Shown here piece after piece: positions 55,274-64,000 of a stretch of 64,000 nt of DNA; within the stretch, counting starts at the first letter, position 1, and every line of letters starts with the position of its first letter. Both the position numbers and the translations under genes were made by a program. Location: positions 1 through 64,000 of the forward strand of contig NZ_JASJCS010000003.1 of assembly GCF_030065885.1 (NCBI RefSeq), in the 5' to 3' direction. The notes under the pieces were generated by a model. That model was given only the letters and a program-made list of their open reading frames with translations. It had not been told where the DNA came from and did not search any database. The stretch is from Ilumatobacter sp. (lineage in GTDB: Bacteria > Actinomycetota > Acidimicrobiia > Acidimicrobiales > Ilumatobacteraceae).

Positions 55274-55319
55274 GCGACGGGGAGACGGCTTAGGAGGGCG
55301 GAGGACGGCGGGGTGGCGG

Positions 55320-55838
55320 CTACAGGGAGTCGTCGAGCTCGATCTCGACCATGAGCTCGTGTGCCAGCGCCTCGAGCGCATCGCGCAGTGCGTCGAGGTC
55401 GGTCGTCTCGCCGACCTCGAGCTCGGCGGTTGCCTCGAAGATCGTGCCGCCCGCCATCGGGGCGTCACGGGTGGCGGCGTCGAGCAGCTCGATGTTGACC
55501 GCGTGCGCGGTGAGCACCTCGGTGATCTCGTGCACGATGCCGGGCCGGTCGGTGCCCATGATCTCGAGCTCGAGGCGCCGCGTCATCCGGTCGTCGACGG
55601 TGTCGGGCGCCAGCTGGACGGTGATGTCGAGCAGGCCTTGGAGGGGCTCGAGCGACGCGACCAGCTCGTCGCGCCGGCCATCGGGCACGGTGACCATGAC
55701 GATGCCGGCGAACTTCCCGCCCAGCTCGGCCATCTGGCTGCGTTCCCAGTTGCCGCCGTGGCTCGTGATCACGTCGGCCACGGCGTTGACGAGGCCGGCC
55801 CGATCGTCGCCGATCAGCGTGAGCACCAGAGTGGCCAT
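55320..55838 (-). CDS. GcvR-like protein with two ACT domains
   Basis: A 172-residue amino-acid-sensing protein. ACT 1 is TLVLTLIGDDRAGLVNAVADVITSHGGNWERSQMAELGGKFAGIVMV. ACT 2 is LELEIMGTDRPGIVHEITEVLTAHAVNIELLDAATRDAPMAGGTIFEATAEL. This is the GcvR arrangement (regulator of glycine cleavage) and is found as a stand-alone protein in many actinobacteria. ATG 55838 is chosen over the track start 55886, which has a non-family leader. Confidence 0.88.
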   Translation of the reverse strand: MATLVLTLIGDDRAGLVNAVADVITSHGGNWERSQMAELGGKFAGIVMVTVPDGRRDELVASLEPLQGLLDITVQLAPDTVDDRMTRRLELEIMGTDRPGIVHEITEVLTAHAVNIELLDAATRDAPMAGGTIFEATAELEVGETTDLDALRDALEALAHELMVEIELDDSL

Positions 55839-55950
55839 GTCGGCACTGTAGGGCGCTCTCCGGATCAACACCGTTTCGAGGCCCACCGCACGAGGCCGAC
55901 CGCACGGCGCCGGCGATCGGTGACACGATGTGCGTCCGAGGAGGCGAGCG

Positions 55951-56910
55951 ATGTCATCTCGGAATGCCGACCGACACCCGCATGCGAAGCCACACGATCA
56001 CGGCCACCGGTCGATGCTGCTCGCGCCGTCGTCCTGGCGGCCGCAGCGAATACATCGGATCGGCCGCCGCCAGTTCCTGACCGAGCTCGGCCGCAACGCG
56101 TTCGCCGTCGCTATCGTCGGTGGCGTCGTGGCCGCCTGTTCGAGTGACGATGCGGACGGAGAAGCCGGAACGACCGACTCGGCCGGCACGACCGCCACGA
56201 CACCCGAGGGCTCGCCCGGGACGACGGCACCGGCATCGCCGACGTCCCCTGCGACCACCGCTGCCTCGGAGGGCGAGAGCGAGGAGCCAGCGGCCGAGCA
56301 GACGCCGACCGACGCGTCGGTGCGTTGGGCGCAGGCGAACCTCGGATTCGTCTCCGCGTACGTGCTCGTACGTGGCACCGAGGCAGCCGTCGTCGACACG
56401 GGCATCGAGGGCAGCGCCGGCCAGATCGGTGATGCGCTCGCCACGCTCGGCGCCGGCTTCGACGATGTCGGCCACGTCGTGCTCACCCACCGCCATCCGG
56501 ACCACGTCGGCTCGCTCCCCGAGGTCATCGAGCTGGCGCCGACGGCGACCGCCTACGCCGGCGCAGGCGACATCCCGAACATCACGTCACCGGTCGACCT
56601 CGTCGCGGTCGGCGACGGCGACGACGTGTTGGGCCTCCAGGTCTACGACACGCCTGGTCACACAGCGGGTTCGATCTCGCTGCTCGACCCCGGGATCGGT
56701 CTTCTGATCGCCGGCGACGCCCTGAACGGCAACGACGACGGCACCGGTATCTCGGGCGCCAACGAGCAGTTCACCGACGACATGACCACCGCCAACGCGT
56801 CGATCGCCAAGCTCGCCGCGCTCGAGTTCGAGACGGCGCTGTTCGGCCACGGCCAGCCGGTGGAGACGGGTGCCGGCGCACTGGTGCGGGCGCTCGCCAC
56901 CGAGCTGTGA
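55951..56910 (+). CDS. Tat-exported metallo-beta-lactamase-fold lipoprotein
   Basis: A 319-residue hydrolase. The N-terminal segment has the twin-arginine motif GRRQFLTELGR, a hydrophobic core (AFAVAIVGGVVAA) and lipobox AAC, so export is by Tat with lipid anchoring. A Thr/Pro/Ser linker precedes the MBL fold. The zinc motif is VLTHRHPDHVGS (HxHxDH), with later ligands in DTPGHTAGS, AGDALN and FGHGQP. A thiolesterase or glyoxalase-II-type activity is typical of this branch. GAGGAGG precedes ATG 55951. Confidence 0.9.
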   Translation: MSSRNADRHPHAKPHDHGHRSMLLAPSSWRPQRIHRIGRRQFLTELGRNAFAVAIVGGVVAACSSDDADGEAGTTDSAGTTATTPEGSPGTTAPASPTSPATTAASEGESEEPAAEQTPTDASVRWAQANLGFVSAYVLVRGTEAAVVDTGIEGSAGQIGDALATLGAGFDDVGHVVLTHRHPDHVGSLPEVIELAPTATAYAGAGDIPNITSPVDLVAVGDGDDVLGLQVYDTPGHTAGSISLLDPGIGLLIAGDALNGNDDGTGISGANEQFTDDMTTANASIAKLAALEFETALFGHGQPVETGAGALVRALATEL

Positions 56911-56969
56911 CCGCGCTGTGACCTCGGGCGGGTGGTGAACACACCAGGACGAGCCACCTCACCGGTCGA

Positions 56970-56975
56970 TACGAT
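56970..56975 (+). promoter_or_regulatory. -10-like box of a leaderless pdxS transcript
   Basis: TACGAT, then GAACCC and ATG 56982. No ribosome binding site lies between, so translation probably starts at the transcript 5' end. Confidence 0.5.
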
Positions 56976-56981
56976 GAACCC

Positions 56982-57872
56982 ATGAGCGAACAGGTGTCGA
57001 TCACGGGCTCGTTCCCCGTCAAGCGGGGATTGGCCGAGATGCTCAAGGGCGGCGTCATCATGGACGTCGTCACACCCGAGCAGGCGAAGATCGCAGAAGA
57101 CGCCGGCGCCGTGGCCGTGATGGCGCTCGAGCGGGTGCCGGCCGACATCCGCGCCGACGGCGGCGTCGCCCGCATGAGCGACCCCGAGATGATCGAGGGC
57201 ATCAAGGCCGCCGTGTCCATCCCGGTGATGGCCAAGGCCCGCATCGGGCACTTCGTCGAGGCGCAGATCCTCGAAGCGCTCGGGGTGGACTTCATCGACG
57301 AGTCCGAGGTGCTGACGCCCGCCGACGAGGCGCACCACATTGACAAGTTCAAGTTCACGGTGCCGGTGGTCTGCGGCGCGACCAACCTCGGCGAGGCGCT
57401 GCGCCGCATCAGCGAGGGAGCGGCGCTGATCCGCTCGAAAGGCGAGGCCGGCACGGGCAACGTGGTCGAAGCCGTTCGCCACCTGCGCAGCATCGTCGGC
57501 GACGTCAAGAAGGTCGGTCAGGCCGATTCAGCCGAGCTGTTCGACTGGGCGAAGCGCCTGCAGGCCCCGCTGCCGCTGGTGCAAGAGATCGCCGAGACCG
57601 GCAAGCTGCCGGTGCCGCTCTTCTGTGCCGGTGGCCTCGCGACGCCCGCCGACGCGGCGCTCGCCATGCAGCTCGGCGCCGAGTCGGTCTTCGTCGGGTC
57701 GGGCATCTTCAAGAGCGCCGACCCCGGCCCGCGCGCTGCCGCGATCGTCGAGGCCACGACGCACTTCAACGACGCCTCGATCCTGGCGAAGGTGAGCCGC
57801 GGCCTCGGCGCACCGATGACCGGCATCGGTATGGACGAGGTCCACGAGCACTACGCCGATCGCGGTTGGTGA
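56982..57872 (+). CDS. pdxS: Pyridoxal 5'-phosphate synthase, PdxS subunit
   Basis: Synthase subunit of the deoxyxylulose-5-phosphate-independent vitamin B6 pathway, 296 residues, TIM barrel. It shows [55 protein letters not shown] (active Lys region), [33 protein letters not shown] and [30 protein letters not shown]. Coupled to pdxT by a GTGA overlap. Confidence 0.97.
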   Translation: MSEQVSITGSFPVKRGLAEMLKGGVIMDVVTPEQAKIAEDAGAVAVMALERVPADIRADGGVARMSDPEMIEGIKAAVSIPVMAKARIGHFVEAQILEALGVDFIDESEVLTPADEAHHIDKFKFTVPVVCGATNLGEALRRISEGAALIRSKGEAGTGNVVEAVRHLRSIVGDVKKVGQADSAELFDWAKRLQAPLPLVQEIAETGKLPVPLFCAGGLATPADAALAMQLGAESVFVGSGIFKSADPGPRAAAIVEATTHFNDASILAKVSRGLGAPMTGIGMDEVHEHYADRGW

Positions 57873-58570
57873 CCACCGCCTCGGCCGCCGGCGCCCCCGC
57901 GCCGCTGGTGGGCGTCCTCGCACTCCAGGGGGCGTTCGCTTCGCACCAGGAACGCCTCGCCCAGCTGGGTGCACCCACGCGCCAGGTGCGCACGCCCGCG
58001 GACCTCGCCGGGGTCGACGCGCTCGTCATGCCGGGTGGCGAATCGACGACGATGTCGAAGCTCCTGGTCACGAGCGGTCTGTACGACCCGATCGGCGAGC
58101 TGGTGACCGACGGCCTCCCTGTGCTCGGTACCTGCGCCGGGATGATCCTGCTCGCCACCGAGGTGCTCGACAGCCGGCCGGACCAGCTCTCGTACGGCGC
58201 GATCGACATCACGGTCCGCCGCAACGGCTACGGGCGTCAGCTCGACAGCTTCGAGACCGAGCTGGTCATGCGTGATCTGCCCGTCGGCTCGGCGACGTTC
58301 CACGGCGTGTTCATCCGTGCGCCCAAGGTCGAGCGCGTCGGCCAGGGTGTCGAGGTGCTCGCGGAGCACGACGGCGTCCCGGTGCTGCTCCGGCAGCGGG
58401 CGGTGACGGTGGCAGCCTTCCATCCCGAGCTCTCCAACGATCACCGGCTGCACGCCCAGTTCCTCAACACCTTCGCCTCTACCCTCGATGGCGGAGAGGC
58501 CGCTACCGTGCAAGGCGGTTCCGGACCGTCGGAACCGCAGACCGGCAGCGAACGGACCAGGAGCAGCTGA
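57869..58570 (+). CDS. pdxT: Pyridoxal 5'-phosphate synthase, glutaminase subunit PdxT
   Basis: A 233-residue class I glutamine amidotransferase. Its triad is in [13 protein letters not shown], the nucleophile Cys in [11 protein letters not shown] and His-Glu in [23 protein letters not shown] is the usual N-terminus. It supplies ammonia to PdxS. The start is GTG 57869 overlapping the pdxS stop. A 30-residue C-terminal tail after NTFASTL is less conserved. The stop overlaps the yebC start. Confidence 0.95.
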   Translation: MTTASAAGAPAPLVGVLALQGAFASHQERLAQLGAPTRQVRTPADLAGVDALVMPGGESTTMSKLLVTSGLYDPIGELVTDGLPVLGTCAGMILLATEVLDSRPDQLSYGAIDITVRRNGYGRQLDSFETELVMRDLPVGSATFHGVFIRAPKVERVGQGVEVLAEHDGVPVLLRQRAVTVAAFHPELSNDHRLHAQFLNTFASTLDGGEAATVQGGSGPSEPQTGSERTRSS

Positions 58571-59319
58571 TGTCGGGTCATTCCAAGTGGGCAACCATCA
58601 AGCACAAGAAGGGTGCCGCCGACGCCAAGCGCGGCAAGCTCTTCGCGAAGCTCGCCCGCCAGATCGAGGTGAGCGCACGCGCCGGTGGTGGCGACGTCGA
58701 CGCCAACCCCACGTTGCGCACCGCGGTGCAGAAGGCCAAGGCGTCGCAGATGACGAACGACGCCATCGACCGGGCCATCAAGCGCGGCACCGGCGAGGGC
58801 GATGCGGGCACGTACGAGGACATCACCTACGAGGGGTACGCGCCCGGCGGCGTCGCGCTGCTCATCGACGTCCTCACCGACAACCGCAACCGCACCAGCG
58901 CCGACATCCGCAACATCCTCACCAAGACCGGCGGGTCGATGGCCGAGCCGGGCGCCGTCGGATGGCAGTTCAACCGGCGCGGCATCATCCTCATCGAGGG
59001 CCGGGTCGACGAGGACGAGTTGATGCTGGCTGCCCTCGATGCCGGCGCCGACGACGTCTCCAACGAGGGCGAGACGTGGCAGGTGACGTGCGAGCCGACC
59101 AACACGTTCGAGATCAAGGAAGCCCTCGAGGCGGCGGGCTTCACGGTGATGTCGGCCGACACGCCGATGGTGTCCGACAACCTCGTGCCGGTCACCACCG
59201 TCGAGGACGCCAAGAAGCTGATGCGCATCATGGAGGCGATCGAGGACAACGACGACGTGCAGGACGTCTACTCCAACTTCGACATCGCCGACGACGTCAT
59301 GGAAGCAGCAGCATCATGA
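58570..59319 (+). CDS. yebC: YebC/TACO1-family protein
   Basis: A 249-residue regulator or translation factor: [37 protein letters not shown], the diagnostic start, then [30 protein letters not shown] and [40 protein letters not shown]. Recent work links YebC to easing ribosome stalling at proline stretches, and older work to transcription regulation. Position between pdxT and ruvC is the usual actinobacterial order, apart from the inserted peroxiredoxin. Confidence 0.97.
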   Translation: MSGHSKWATIKHKKGAADAKRGKLFAKLARQIEVSARAGGGDVDANPTLRTAVQKAKASQMTNDAIDRAIKRGTGEGDAGTYEDITYEGYAPGGVALLIDVLTDNRNRTSADIRNILTKTGGSMAEPGAVGWQFNRRGIILIEGRVDEDELMLAALDAGADDVSNEGETWQVTCEPTNTFEIKEALEAAGFTVMSADTPMVSDNLVPVTTVEDAKKLMRIMEAIEDNDDVQDVYSNFDIADDVMEAAAS

Positions 59320-59768
59320 GTGTCGGCGTCGGCGATCGCGCGCCCGATTTCACGTTGCCGGGCACGGGGGGCACGACCTACTCCCTGAGCGACTTCCTCG
59401 GCAAGCCGCTCGTGCTGGTGTTCTACCCGGGGGACGACACGCCGGTCTGCACCAAGCAGCTCAACGCCTACAACGACGGCCTCGACCAGTTCGGCGACCT
59501 CGATGCCCAGATCGTCGGGATCTCGGCCCAGGACGTCGACAGCCACGAGGCGTTCTCGGGCAAGCACGGCTTCGAGTTCCCCCTCCTCGCGGACACGGAC
59601 AAGTCGGTCGCGGGGGCATACGGCACCCTCGGCCCGATCGGGTTCCCACGACGCAGCGTGTTCATCCTCGACGCCGAGGGCGTCATCCGGTACGCCCACA
59701 AGGCGATCGCCGGCCTGACCTACCGCCCGGTCGACGAGTTGATCGCCGAGCTCCGCAAGCTCGGCTGA
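59316..59768 (+). CDS. bcp: Thioredoxin-dependent peroxiredoxin (Bcp/PrxQ type)
   Basis: A 150-residue AhpC/TSA-fold peroxidase: [23 protein letters not shown], then [17 protein letters not shown] with the peroxidatic Cys, and [23 protein letters not shown]. No second Cys at the PrxQ +5 position is seen, so it is probably a 1-Cys form. Its ATG overlaps the yebC stop. It sits between yebC and ruvC, which are usually adjacent. A GC hairpin (CCGCCGGTCGGCGG) follows the stop. Confidence 0.94.
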   Translation: MSVGVGDRAPDFTLPGTGGTTYSLSDFLGKPLVLVFYPGDDTPVCTKQLNAYNDGLDQFGDLDAQIVGISAQDVDSHEAFSGKHGFEFPLLADTDKSVAGAYGTLGPIGFPRRSVFILDAEGVIRYAHKAIAGLTYRPVDELIAELRKLG

Positions 59769-59799
59769 GACCGTCCGCCGGTCGGCGGCGCGCCGTGAC

Positions 59800-59805
59800 T
59801 AGAGT
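59800..59805 (+). promoter_or_regulatory. -10-like box of a leaderless ruvC transcript
   Basis: TAGAGT followed by CGAACCT and GTG 59813. No ribosome site is seen. It would give ruvCAB a promoter separate from pdxST-yebC-bcp. Confidence 0.5.
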
Positions 59806-59812
59806 CGAACCT

Positions 59813-60364
59813 GTGTTCGCCAGCAACTTGGCCGACCGTGCCGCCGTGAGCCGGCGCGTGCTCGGCATCGACCCAGGGTTGACGCGCTGCGGGTTCGCGG
59901 TGGTCGACGGGCGCGGCCCCGGTTCCGCGACCGCCGTCTCGCTGGGGGTGATCCGCACGCCGTCGTCCGACGAGCTGCCCGCCCGGCTGGCATCACTGCG
60001 CCGTGAGCTCGTCGACCTGATCACCGAGTACGAGCCGCAGGTGGTGGCCGTCGAGCGGGTGTTCTTCCAGGTCAACGTCCGCACGGCCATGAGCGTCGGC
60101 CAGGCCAGCGGCCTCGCGCTGTGCGAAGCGGCGAGCGCCGGGTGCGAGGTGGTGCAGTACACGCCCAACGAGGTCAAGGACGCCGTGGCCGGCTACGGCG
60201 GCGCCAGCAAGGAGCAGGTCCAGAAGATGGTGCAGACGCGGCTCAGGTTGTCGAAGCCACCCAGGCCGGCCGATGCGGCCGACGCCGCTGCGCTGGCGCT
60301 CTGCTATCTCGCGACGTCGCCGATGAGCCGCCACATCGCGGCTGCGACGGCGGGCCGCCGATGA
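59813..60364 (+). CDS. ruvC: Crossover junction endodeoxyribonuclease RuvC
   Basis: Holliday-junction resolvase of 183 residues. Catalytic acids lie in VLGIDPGLTRCGFAVV (Asp), AVERVFFQVNVRTAMSVGQASG (Glu) and ADAADAAALALCYL (two Asp). GTG 59813 is chosen over GTG 59795 because of the leaderless spacing. Stop overlaps the ruvA start. Confidence 0.96.
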   Translation: MFASNLADRAAVSRRVLGIDPGLTRCGFAVVDGRGPGSATAVSLGVIRTPSSDELPARLASLRRELVDLITEYEPQVVAVERVFFQVNVRTAMSVGQASGLALCEAASAGCEVVQYTPNEVKDAVAGYGGASKEQVQKMVQTRLRLSKPPRPADAADAAALALCYLATSPMSRHIAAATAGRR

Positions 60365-60951
60365 TCGGTTCACTGCGAGGCGAGATCCTCGAGCGTGACC
60401 TCGACGGCTCGGTGCTGATCGAGGTCGCCGGCGTCGGGTACGTCGTCAACGTCTCGCAGCGCGCGCTCGCCGAGCTCGAACCGTCGACGTCGGCGTTCCT
60501 GTACGTCCATCACCACATCCGTGAGGACGCGCAGCAGCTCTTCGGCTTCCTGAGTCGCGACGAACGGGTCACCTTCCAGACGCTCATCGGCACCCACGGC
60601 GTCGGTCCGGCTCTGGCCATGGCCGTGATCGCGACGCATCCTCCGACGGCGCTCGTCGACATCGTCGCCAACCAGGACGTCGCGTCGCTGACGCTCGTCC
60701 CGGGCGTCGGCAAGAAGACCGCCGAGCGGCTGCTGATCGAGCTGAAGTCGCGCCTGAGCGTGCCGGTGCTCGAAGGCGCCGGTGGCACCGAGCCGGGCGG
60801 TTCGGCGATGGCCGACGTGCGCGAGGCCCTGGCGGGCCTCGGATACGGCGACGCCGAGATCCGCGACACGCTGCGCGAGCTCGAATCGACCGACGACGCG
60901 GCGTCGCTGCTGCGCGATGCGCTCAAGGCGCTGGGGGCACGCCGTGCGTGA
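60361..60951 (+). CDS. ruvA: Holliday junction DNA helicase subunit RuvA
   Basis: A 196-residue junction-binding protein: [32 protein letters not shown] (OB fold), [10 protein letters not shown], the helix-hairpin-helix [22 protein letters not shown], and the C-terminal RuvB-binding domain [19 protein letters not shown]. The ATG overlaps the ruvC stop (ATGA). GTG of ruvB lies inside its last codons. Confidence 0.96.
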   Translation: MIGSLRGEILERDLDGSVLIEVAGVGYVVNVSQRALAELEPSTSAFLYVHHHIREDAQQLFGFLSRDERVTFQTLIGTHGVGPALAMAVIATHPPTALVDIVANQDVASLTLVPGVGKKTAERLLIELKSRLSVPVLEGAGGTEPGGSAMADVREALAGLGYGDAEIRDTLRELESTDDAASLLRDALKALGARRA

Positions 60952-61978
60952 TGAGTTCACCGACCCGGGTGTGGCCTCCGACAACGAAGAGGTGGTCGAG
61001 GCGGGCCTCCGGCCGCGAGCGCTCGACGAGTTCGTCGGCCAGCGCGAGCTGAAAGAGCATCTCTCGATCGTCCTCGAGGCGGCCCGCAACCGCGGCCAAT
61101 CGGTCGACCACCTGCTCTTCGCGGGCCCGCCCGGGCTGGGCAAGACCACCCTCGCCGGCATCGTGGCGACCGAGATGCAGTCGCACCTGCACGTCACGTC
61201 GGGACCGGCGCTCGAGCGCGCCGGCGACCTGGCGGCGATCCTCACCAAGCTCGAAGAGGGCGACGTGCTCTTCGTCGACGAGATCCATCGCCTCTCGCGG
61301 GCGGTCGAGGAGATCCTCTACCCGGCGATGGAGGACTTCCAGCTCGACATCGTCGTCGGCAAGGGTCCTGCGGCGTCGAGCATCCGGCTCACGATGCCGC
61401 CCTTCACGCTGGTCGGCGCCACCACACGGACCGGCATGATCACGGGCCCCCTCCGCGACCGATTCGGCCTCGTCGCGCGGCTCGACTACTACGAGGACGA
61501 GGAGCTCCAGGCGATCGTCGTCCGTGCGGCCGGCATCCTCGACGTCTCGATCGACACCGACGGCGCATGGGAGATCGCTCGTCGTTCGCGCGGTACACCG
61601 CGCATCGCCAACCGCCTCTTGCGCCGGGTCCGCGACTTCGCCGAGGTCCGCCACGACGGTTCGATCACGGCCGACGTCGCCCGCGAGGGCCTCAAGCTGT
61701 TCGGCGTCGACGACCTCGGGCTCGACAAGGTCGACCGGGCGATCCTGAGCGCGATGTGCCAGCAGTTCAACGGCGGTCCCGTTGGTCTGTCGACCGTGGC
61801 GATCAGCGTCGGCGAGCAGCCCGACACGGTCGAGGACGTCTACGAGCCGTTCCTCATCCAGCAAGGCATGATCGCCCGCACGCCACGAGGCCGCGTCGCC
61901 ATGCCGTCGGCCTACGCGCACCTCGGTCTGGCAGCGCCGTCACCGAGGCCCGGCCAACCCGGCCTGTTCGACGGCTGA
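60944..61978 (+). CDS. ruvB: Holliday junction DNA helicase subunit RuvB
   Basis: A 344-residue AAA+ motor: [19 protein letters not shown], Walker [16 protein letters not shown], Walker [26 protein letters not shown], sensor [18 protein letters not shown], and the C-terminal winged helix [44 protein letters not shown] 60944 overlaps the ruvA stop by 8 nt. Confidence 0.97.
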   Translation: MRDEFTDPGVASDNEEVVEAGLRPRALDEFVGQRELKEHLSIVLEAARNRGQSVDHLLFAGPPGLGKTTLAGIVATEMQSHLHVTSGPALERAGDLAAILTKLEEGDVLFVDEIHRLSRAVEEILYPAMEDFQLDIVVGKGPAASSIRLTMPPFTLVGATTRTGMITGPLRDRFGLVARLDYYEDEELQAIVVRAAGILDVSIDTDGAWEIARRSRGTPRIANRLLRRVRDFAEVRHDGSITADVAREGLKLFGVDDLGLDKVDRAILSAMCQQFNGGPVGLSTVAISVGEQPDTVEDVYEPFLIQQGMIARTPRGRVAMPSAYAHLGLAAPSPRPGQPGLFDG

Positions 61979-61993
61979 GGCAGCCGCCGCCGC

Positions 61994-62692
61994 TCAGCGG
62001 ACAGGTAGGTGCTCCGCGAGGAACGCCCTCGTCTTGGCCCACGCGGCGTTCGCGGCCGACTCGTCGTAGAACGTCTCGTTGTCGTGGTTGTCGAAGGCGT
62101 GCCCCGCATTCTCGACGTTGAGCACGAAGCCGGGGCGCCCATCGATCGCAACGTTCACGGCTTCGACGTGCTCGTTGGGGATGTACGCGTCGGCGTTGCC
62201 GAAGTGGAACAGCGTGGGACACTCGACCTCGTCGATCGAGTCGAGCATCTCGTGGACGCCCGATCCGTAGTAGCTGACGCACACGGCCGGCTCTGCAGCG
62301 ATCGCGACGGCGAACGCCAGGCTGCCGCCCAGGCAGAAGCCGATGGCACCCACATGGCCGGTGGTGGCGTCGTGGCCCCGCAGGGCGTCGAGCGCTGCGA
62401 CGCAGTCGAGAACCGCCTGCTCGCGATCGAGCTGGGCGACCTGGCCGCGGGAGGCGGCGAGCCCGCCCGCGTCGTGTGCGGCCTCCCAGCCCGGCGCGAA
62501 GCGCCAGAACACGTCGGGAGCGCCGACGACGTACCCGGCGTCGGCGAGGCGCTGGCCGACGGCGCGGATGTACGGCCCGACACCGAAGATCTCCTGGATC
62601 AGCAACAGGCCGGGTCCGCCGCCGGACGGCGGCGTCCAGACGTGCATCGTCATCTCGTCGCCCTCGCAGCCCACCATCACCGTGTCGCTCAT
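61994..62692 (-). CDS. Dienelactone hydrolase family protein
   Basis: An alpha/beta hydrolase of 232 residues with LLIQEIFGVGPYIRAVGQRLADAGYVV (oxyanion/Glu), the nucleophile Cys in AIGFCLGGSLAFA and the His in ENAGHAFDNHDN. The Cys-Asp-His triad is that of dienelactone hydrolase from (chloro)catechol pathways. The track start at 63196 is a shadow of queA. ATG 62692 gives the family start. The gene is convergent with ruvB. Confidence 0.9.
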   Translation of the reverse strand: MSDTVMVGCEGDEMTMHVWTPPSGGGPGLLLIQEIFGVGPYIRAVGQRLADAGYVVGAPDVFWRFAPGWEAAHDAGGLAASRGQVAQLDREQAVLDCVAALDALRGHDATTGHVGAIGFCLGGSLAFAVAIAAEPAVCVSYYGSGVHEMLDSIDEVECPTLFHFGNADAYIPNEHVEAVNVAIDGRPGFVLNVENAGHAFDNHDNETFYDESAANAAWAKTRAFLAEHLPVR

Positions 62693-62758
62693 GGCCGCAT
62701 GCTCGCACACGACCGCGACGTCGAACCGACCCCGGCCCACCCGTAGCCTGACTGGGCC

Positions 62759-63772
62759 ATGCACGTCGACGACTTCGACTACGAGTTGCCGAGCGAGCTG
62801 ATCGCGCAGACACCGATCGAGCCTCGCGATGCGGCGCGACTGCTGGTCGATCGGGGGAGTGCACCCGCCGAGCACCGGCACGTGCGCGATCTGCCCGATC
62901 TGTTCGGGCCGGGCGACCTGCTCGTGGTCAACGAGACGAAGGTGCTCCCGGCGCGGCTGGCGGTGCGCCGCGCCACCGGGGGAGCGGCCGAGGTGCTGTT
63001 GCTCGAGCCGCTCGACGCAGAGCGGAAGGTCTGGGAGGCCCTGGTCCGCCCGGCTCGCAAGCTCAAGCCAGGCGAGGTCCTCGAAGCGGCCGATGGCAGC
63101 CCGCTGGTCGAGATCGGGCGCCGAACCGAGGCCGGCGACACCTTCACGGTGACGCTCCTCGGCCCGGTCGAGTCGATGCGCCTCCTCGACGAGCACGGCG
63201 AGATGCCGCTGCCGCCGTACATCACGGAGCGGCTATTCGAACCCGACCGCTACCAGACCGTCTACGCCCGCGAGCCGGGGAGCGCCGCTGCGCCGACGGC
63301 CGGTCTGCACTTCACGCCGGAACTCCTGCGCGAGCTCGCCGCACGCGGTGTCGAGCAGGCCACCGTCGAGCTCGTCGTCGGCCTCGACACGTTCCAGCCG
63401 ATCACCGTCGACGACCCGCGCAAACATCGCATCCACACCGAGCGGTATCGCGTCTCCGAGGACACGCTCGAACGCTGCCGCCGGGCGGAACGCGTCGTCG
63501 CGGTGGGGACGACGACGGTACGAGCTCTGGAGTCGGCAGTTGCCCGAGGCGAGTTGGAGGGCCGCACCGACCTGTTCATCCACCGCGGGTTCGACTGGCA
63601 GGTCGTCGACGTGCTGATGACCAACTTCCACCTGCCCCGCACCACGCTGCTGATGATGATCGACGCATTCGTCGGCAACCGATGGCGGCGTCTGTACGAG
63701 GAGGCGATCCGCGAGCGATACCGCTTCCTCAGCTTCGGCGACGCGATGCTGCTCGACCGGCGCGCCGTCTGA
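62759..63772 (+). CDS. queA: tRNA preQ1(34) S-adenosylmethionine ribosyltransferase-isomerase
   Basis: Queuosine-pathway enzyme adding the cyclopentenediol from SAM to preQ1 in tRNA. The 337-residue protein has FDYELPSELIAQTPIEPRDAARLLV, LVVNETKVLPARL, PLPPYITERLFEPDRYQTVYA, GSAAAPTAGLHFTPELL, VELVVGLDTFQPI and LPRTTLLMMIDAFVG. All QueA landmarks are present. TAGCCT lies 9 nt before ATG 62759 with no ribosome site, another leaderless candidate. Confidence 0.96.
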   Translation: MHVDDFDYELPSELIAQTPIEPRDAARLLVDRGSAPAEHRHVRDLPDLFGPGDLLVVNETKVLPARLAVRRATGGAAEVLLLEPLDAERKVWEALVRPARKLKPGEVLEAADGSPLVEIGRRTEAGDTFTVTLLGPVESMRLLDEHGEMPLPPYITERLFEPDRYQTVYAREPGSAAAPTAGLHFTPELLRELAARGVEQATVELVVGLDTFQPITVDDPRKHRIHTERYRVSEDTLERCRRAERVVAVGTTTVRALESAVARGELEGRTDLFIHRGFDWQVVDVLMTNFHLPRTTLLMMIDAFVGNRWRRLYEEAIRERYRFLSFGDAMLLDRRAV

Positions 63773-63803
63773 GGAGCGGCTGCGCTGGGTAGCCCACCTT
63801 CGC

Positions 63804-63809
63804 TACGGT
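63804..63809 (+). promoter_or_regulatory. -10-like box before the last ORF
   Basis: TACGGT followed by CGCACC and GTG 63816. A 6-nt gap without a ribosome site fits the leaderless pattern. Confidence 0.4.
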
Positions 63810-63815
63810 CGCACC

Positions 63816-64000
63816 GTGTCGAAGGAGGCGCTCGAGGCAGCGGTGCAGCGATATGTGCGCGCCGTCGGACCGTTTGGGCTGGTGCCCGAGCGCTCCGACC
63901 CTGACGCTGCTGACTCGCTGATCGCGCCCATCGTCGATCGCATCGCGCCGGCCGGCCTCCCGGCCGACATCGAGTGGTTCTGGCGCCACTGGATGCCGTC
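63816..64000 (+). CDS. Uncharacterised ORF, truncated by the window end
   Basis: From GTG 63816 the frame stays open to the window end: VSKEALEAAVQRYVRAVGPFGLVPERSDPDAADSLIAPIVDRIAPAGLPADIEWFWRHWMP. The segment LPADIEWFW is reminiscent of SMI1/KNR4-type immunity or regulator proteins, but 61 residues are too few to assign a family. Confidence 0.45.
   Translation, partial: MSKEALEAAVQRYVRAVGPFGLVPERSDPDAADSLIAPIVDRIAPAGLPADIEWFWRHWMP

Overview
The window is a contiguous stretch of a high-GC actinobacterial chromosome. GTG starts are common, Shine-Dalgarno-less genes carry a TANNNT box 6-9 nt upstream (leaderless style), and the PdxS-PdxT-YebC-RuvCAB block, an F420-type LLM oxidoreductase and Asp-rich lipoproteins fit a marine Acidimicrobiia (Ilumatobacter-like) host. 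That placement is my inference from gene content, not a database match.

Layout. 1-7.6 kb: tpiA, then a five-gene dipeptide/oligopeptide ABC operon (lipoprotein binding protein, two permeases, two ATPases) lying between tpiA and secG, then tRNA-Leu(GAG). 7.6-8.9 kb: a small accessory patch beside the tRNA with a serine-recombinase remnant, a TIR-like protein and a DUF2188 protein. 9-20 kb: M23 lipoprotein, a TetR/medium-chain dehydrogenase pair with clear operators, an SRPBCC protein, a Ca2+-type P-ATPase, a kinase plus sucrose-phosphorylase-like GH13 pair, DUF1353 and a Coq4-like protein.

20-29.7 kb: a complete 4-hydroxybenzoate to protocatechuate 4,5-cleavage pathway (pobA, ligA, ligB, ligC, an extra amidohydrolase, ligJ, ligK, ligI, a PrpF/GalD-type tautomerase) with a GntR regulator. 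The same 20-bp operator-like sequence lies in both divergent promoter regions. 29.8-36.6 kb: copper amine oxidase, an aerobic NpRdhA-like reductive dehalogenase, a cytochrome P450, a half-size HPPD-like VOC protein and an Lrp/AsnC regulator. 36.7-43.5 kb: a homoprotocatechuate meta-cleavage cluster (hpaH, hpaR, hpaG, hpaF, hpaE, succinate-semialdehyde dehydrogenase, and a second LigA/LigB-type dioxygenase). 44-45.7 kb: a TetR-controlled haloalkane dehalogenase. Together these suggest catabolism of tyramine, 4-hydroxyphenylacetate, 4-hydroxybenzoate and probably their halogenated forms.

45.7-55.3 kb: gamma-glutamyltransferase with an unknown partner, an SLC13 transporter translationally coupled to a REC-cNMP-histidine kinase and a response regulator, and glycolate oxidase glcDEF. 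55.3-64 kb: housekeeping genes: a GcvR-like ACT protein, a Tat lipoprotein metallo-hydrolase, pdxS-pdxT-yebC-bcp, ruvC-ruvA-ruvB, dienelactone hydrolase, queA and a truncated ORF.

The strongest unusual signals are: (1) the ABC binding protein appears circularly permuted, with the segment that normally begins the family fused to its C-terminus; (2) a 31-bp perfect or near-perfect palindrome occurs twice, squeezed against stop codons, with compensatory changes between copies; (3) two dehalogenases lie next to phenolic ring-cleavage clusters; (4) a GntR operator pair links both halves of the lig pathway; (5) two unrelated TetR/enzyme pairs place the operator between -35 and -10 in the same way.
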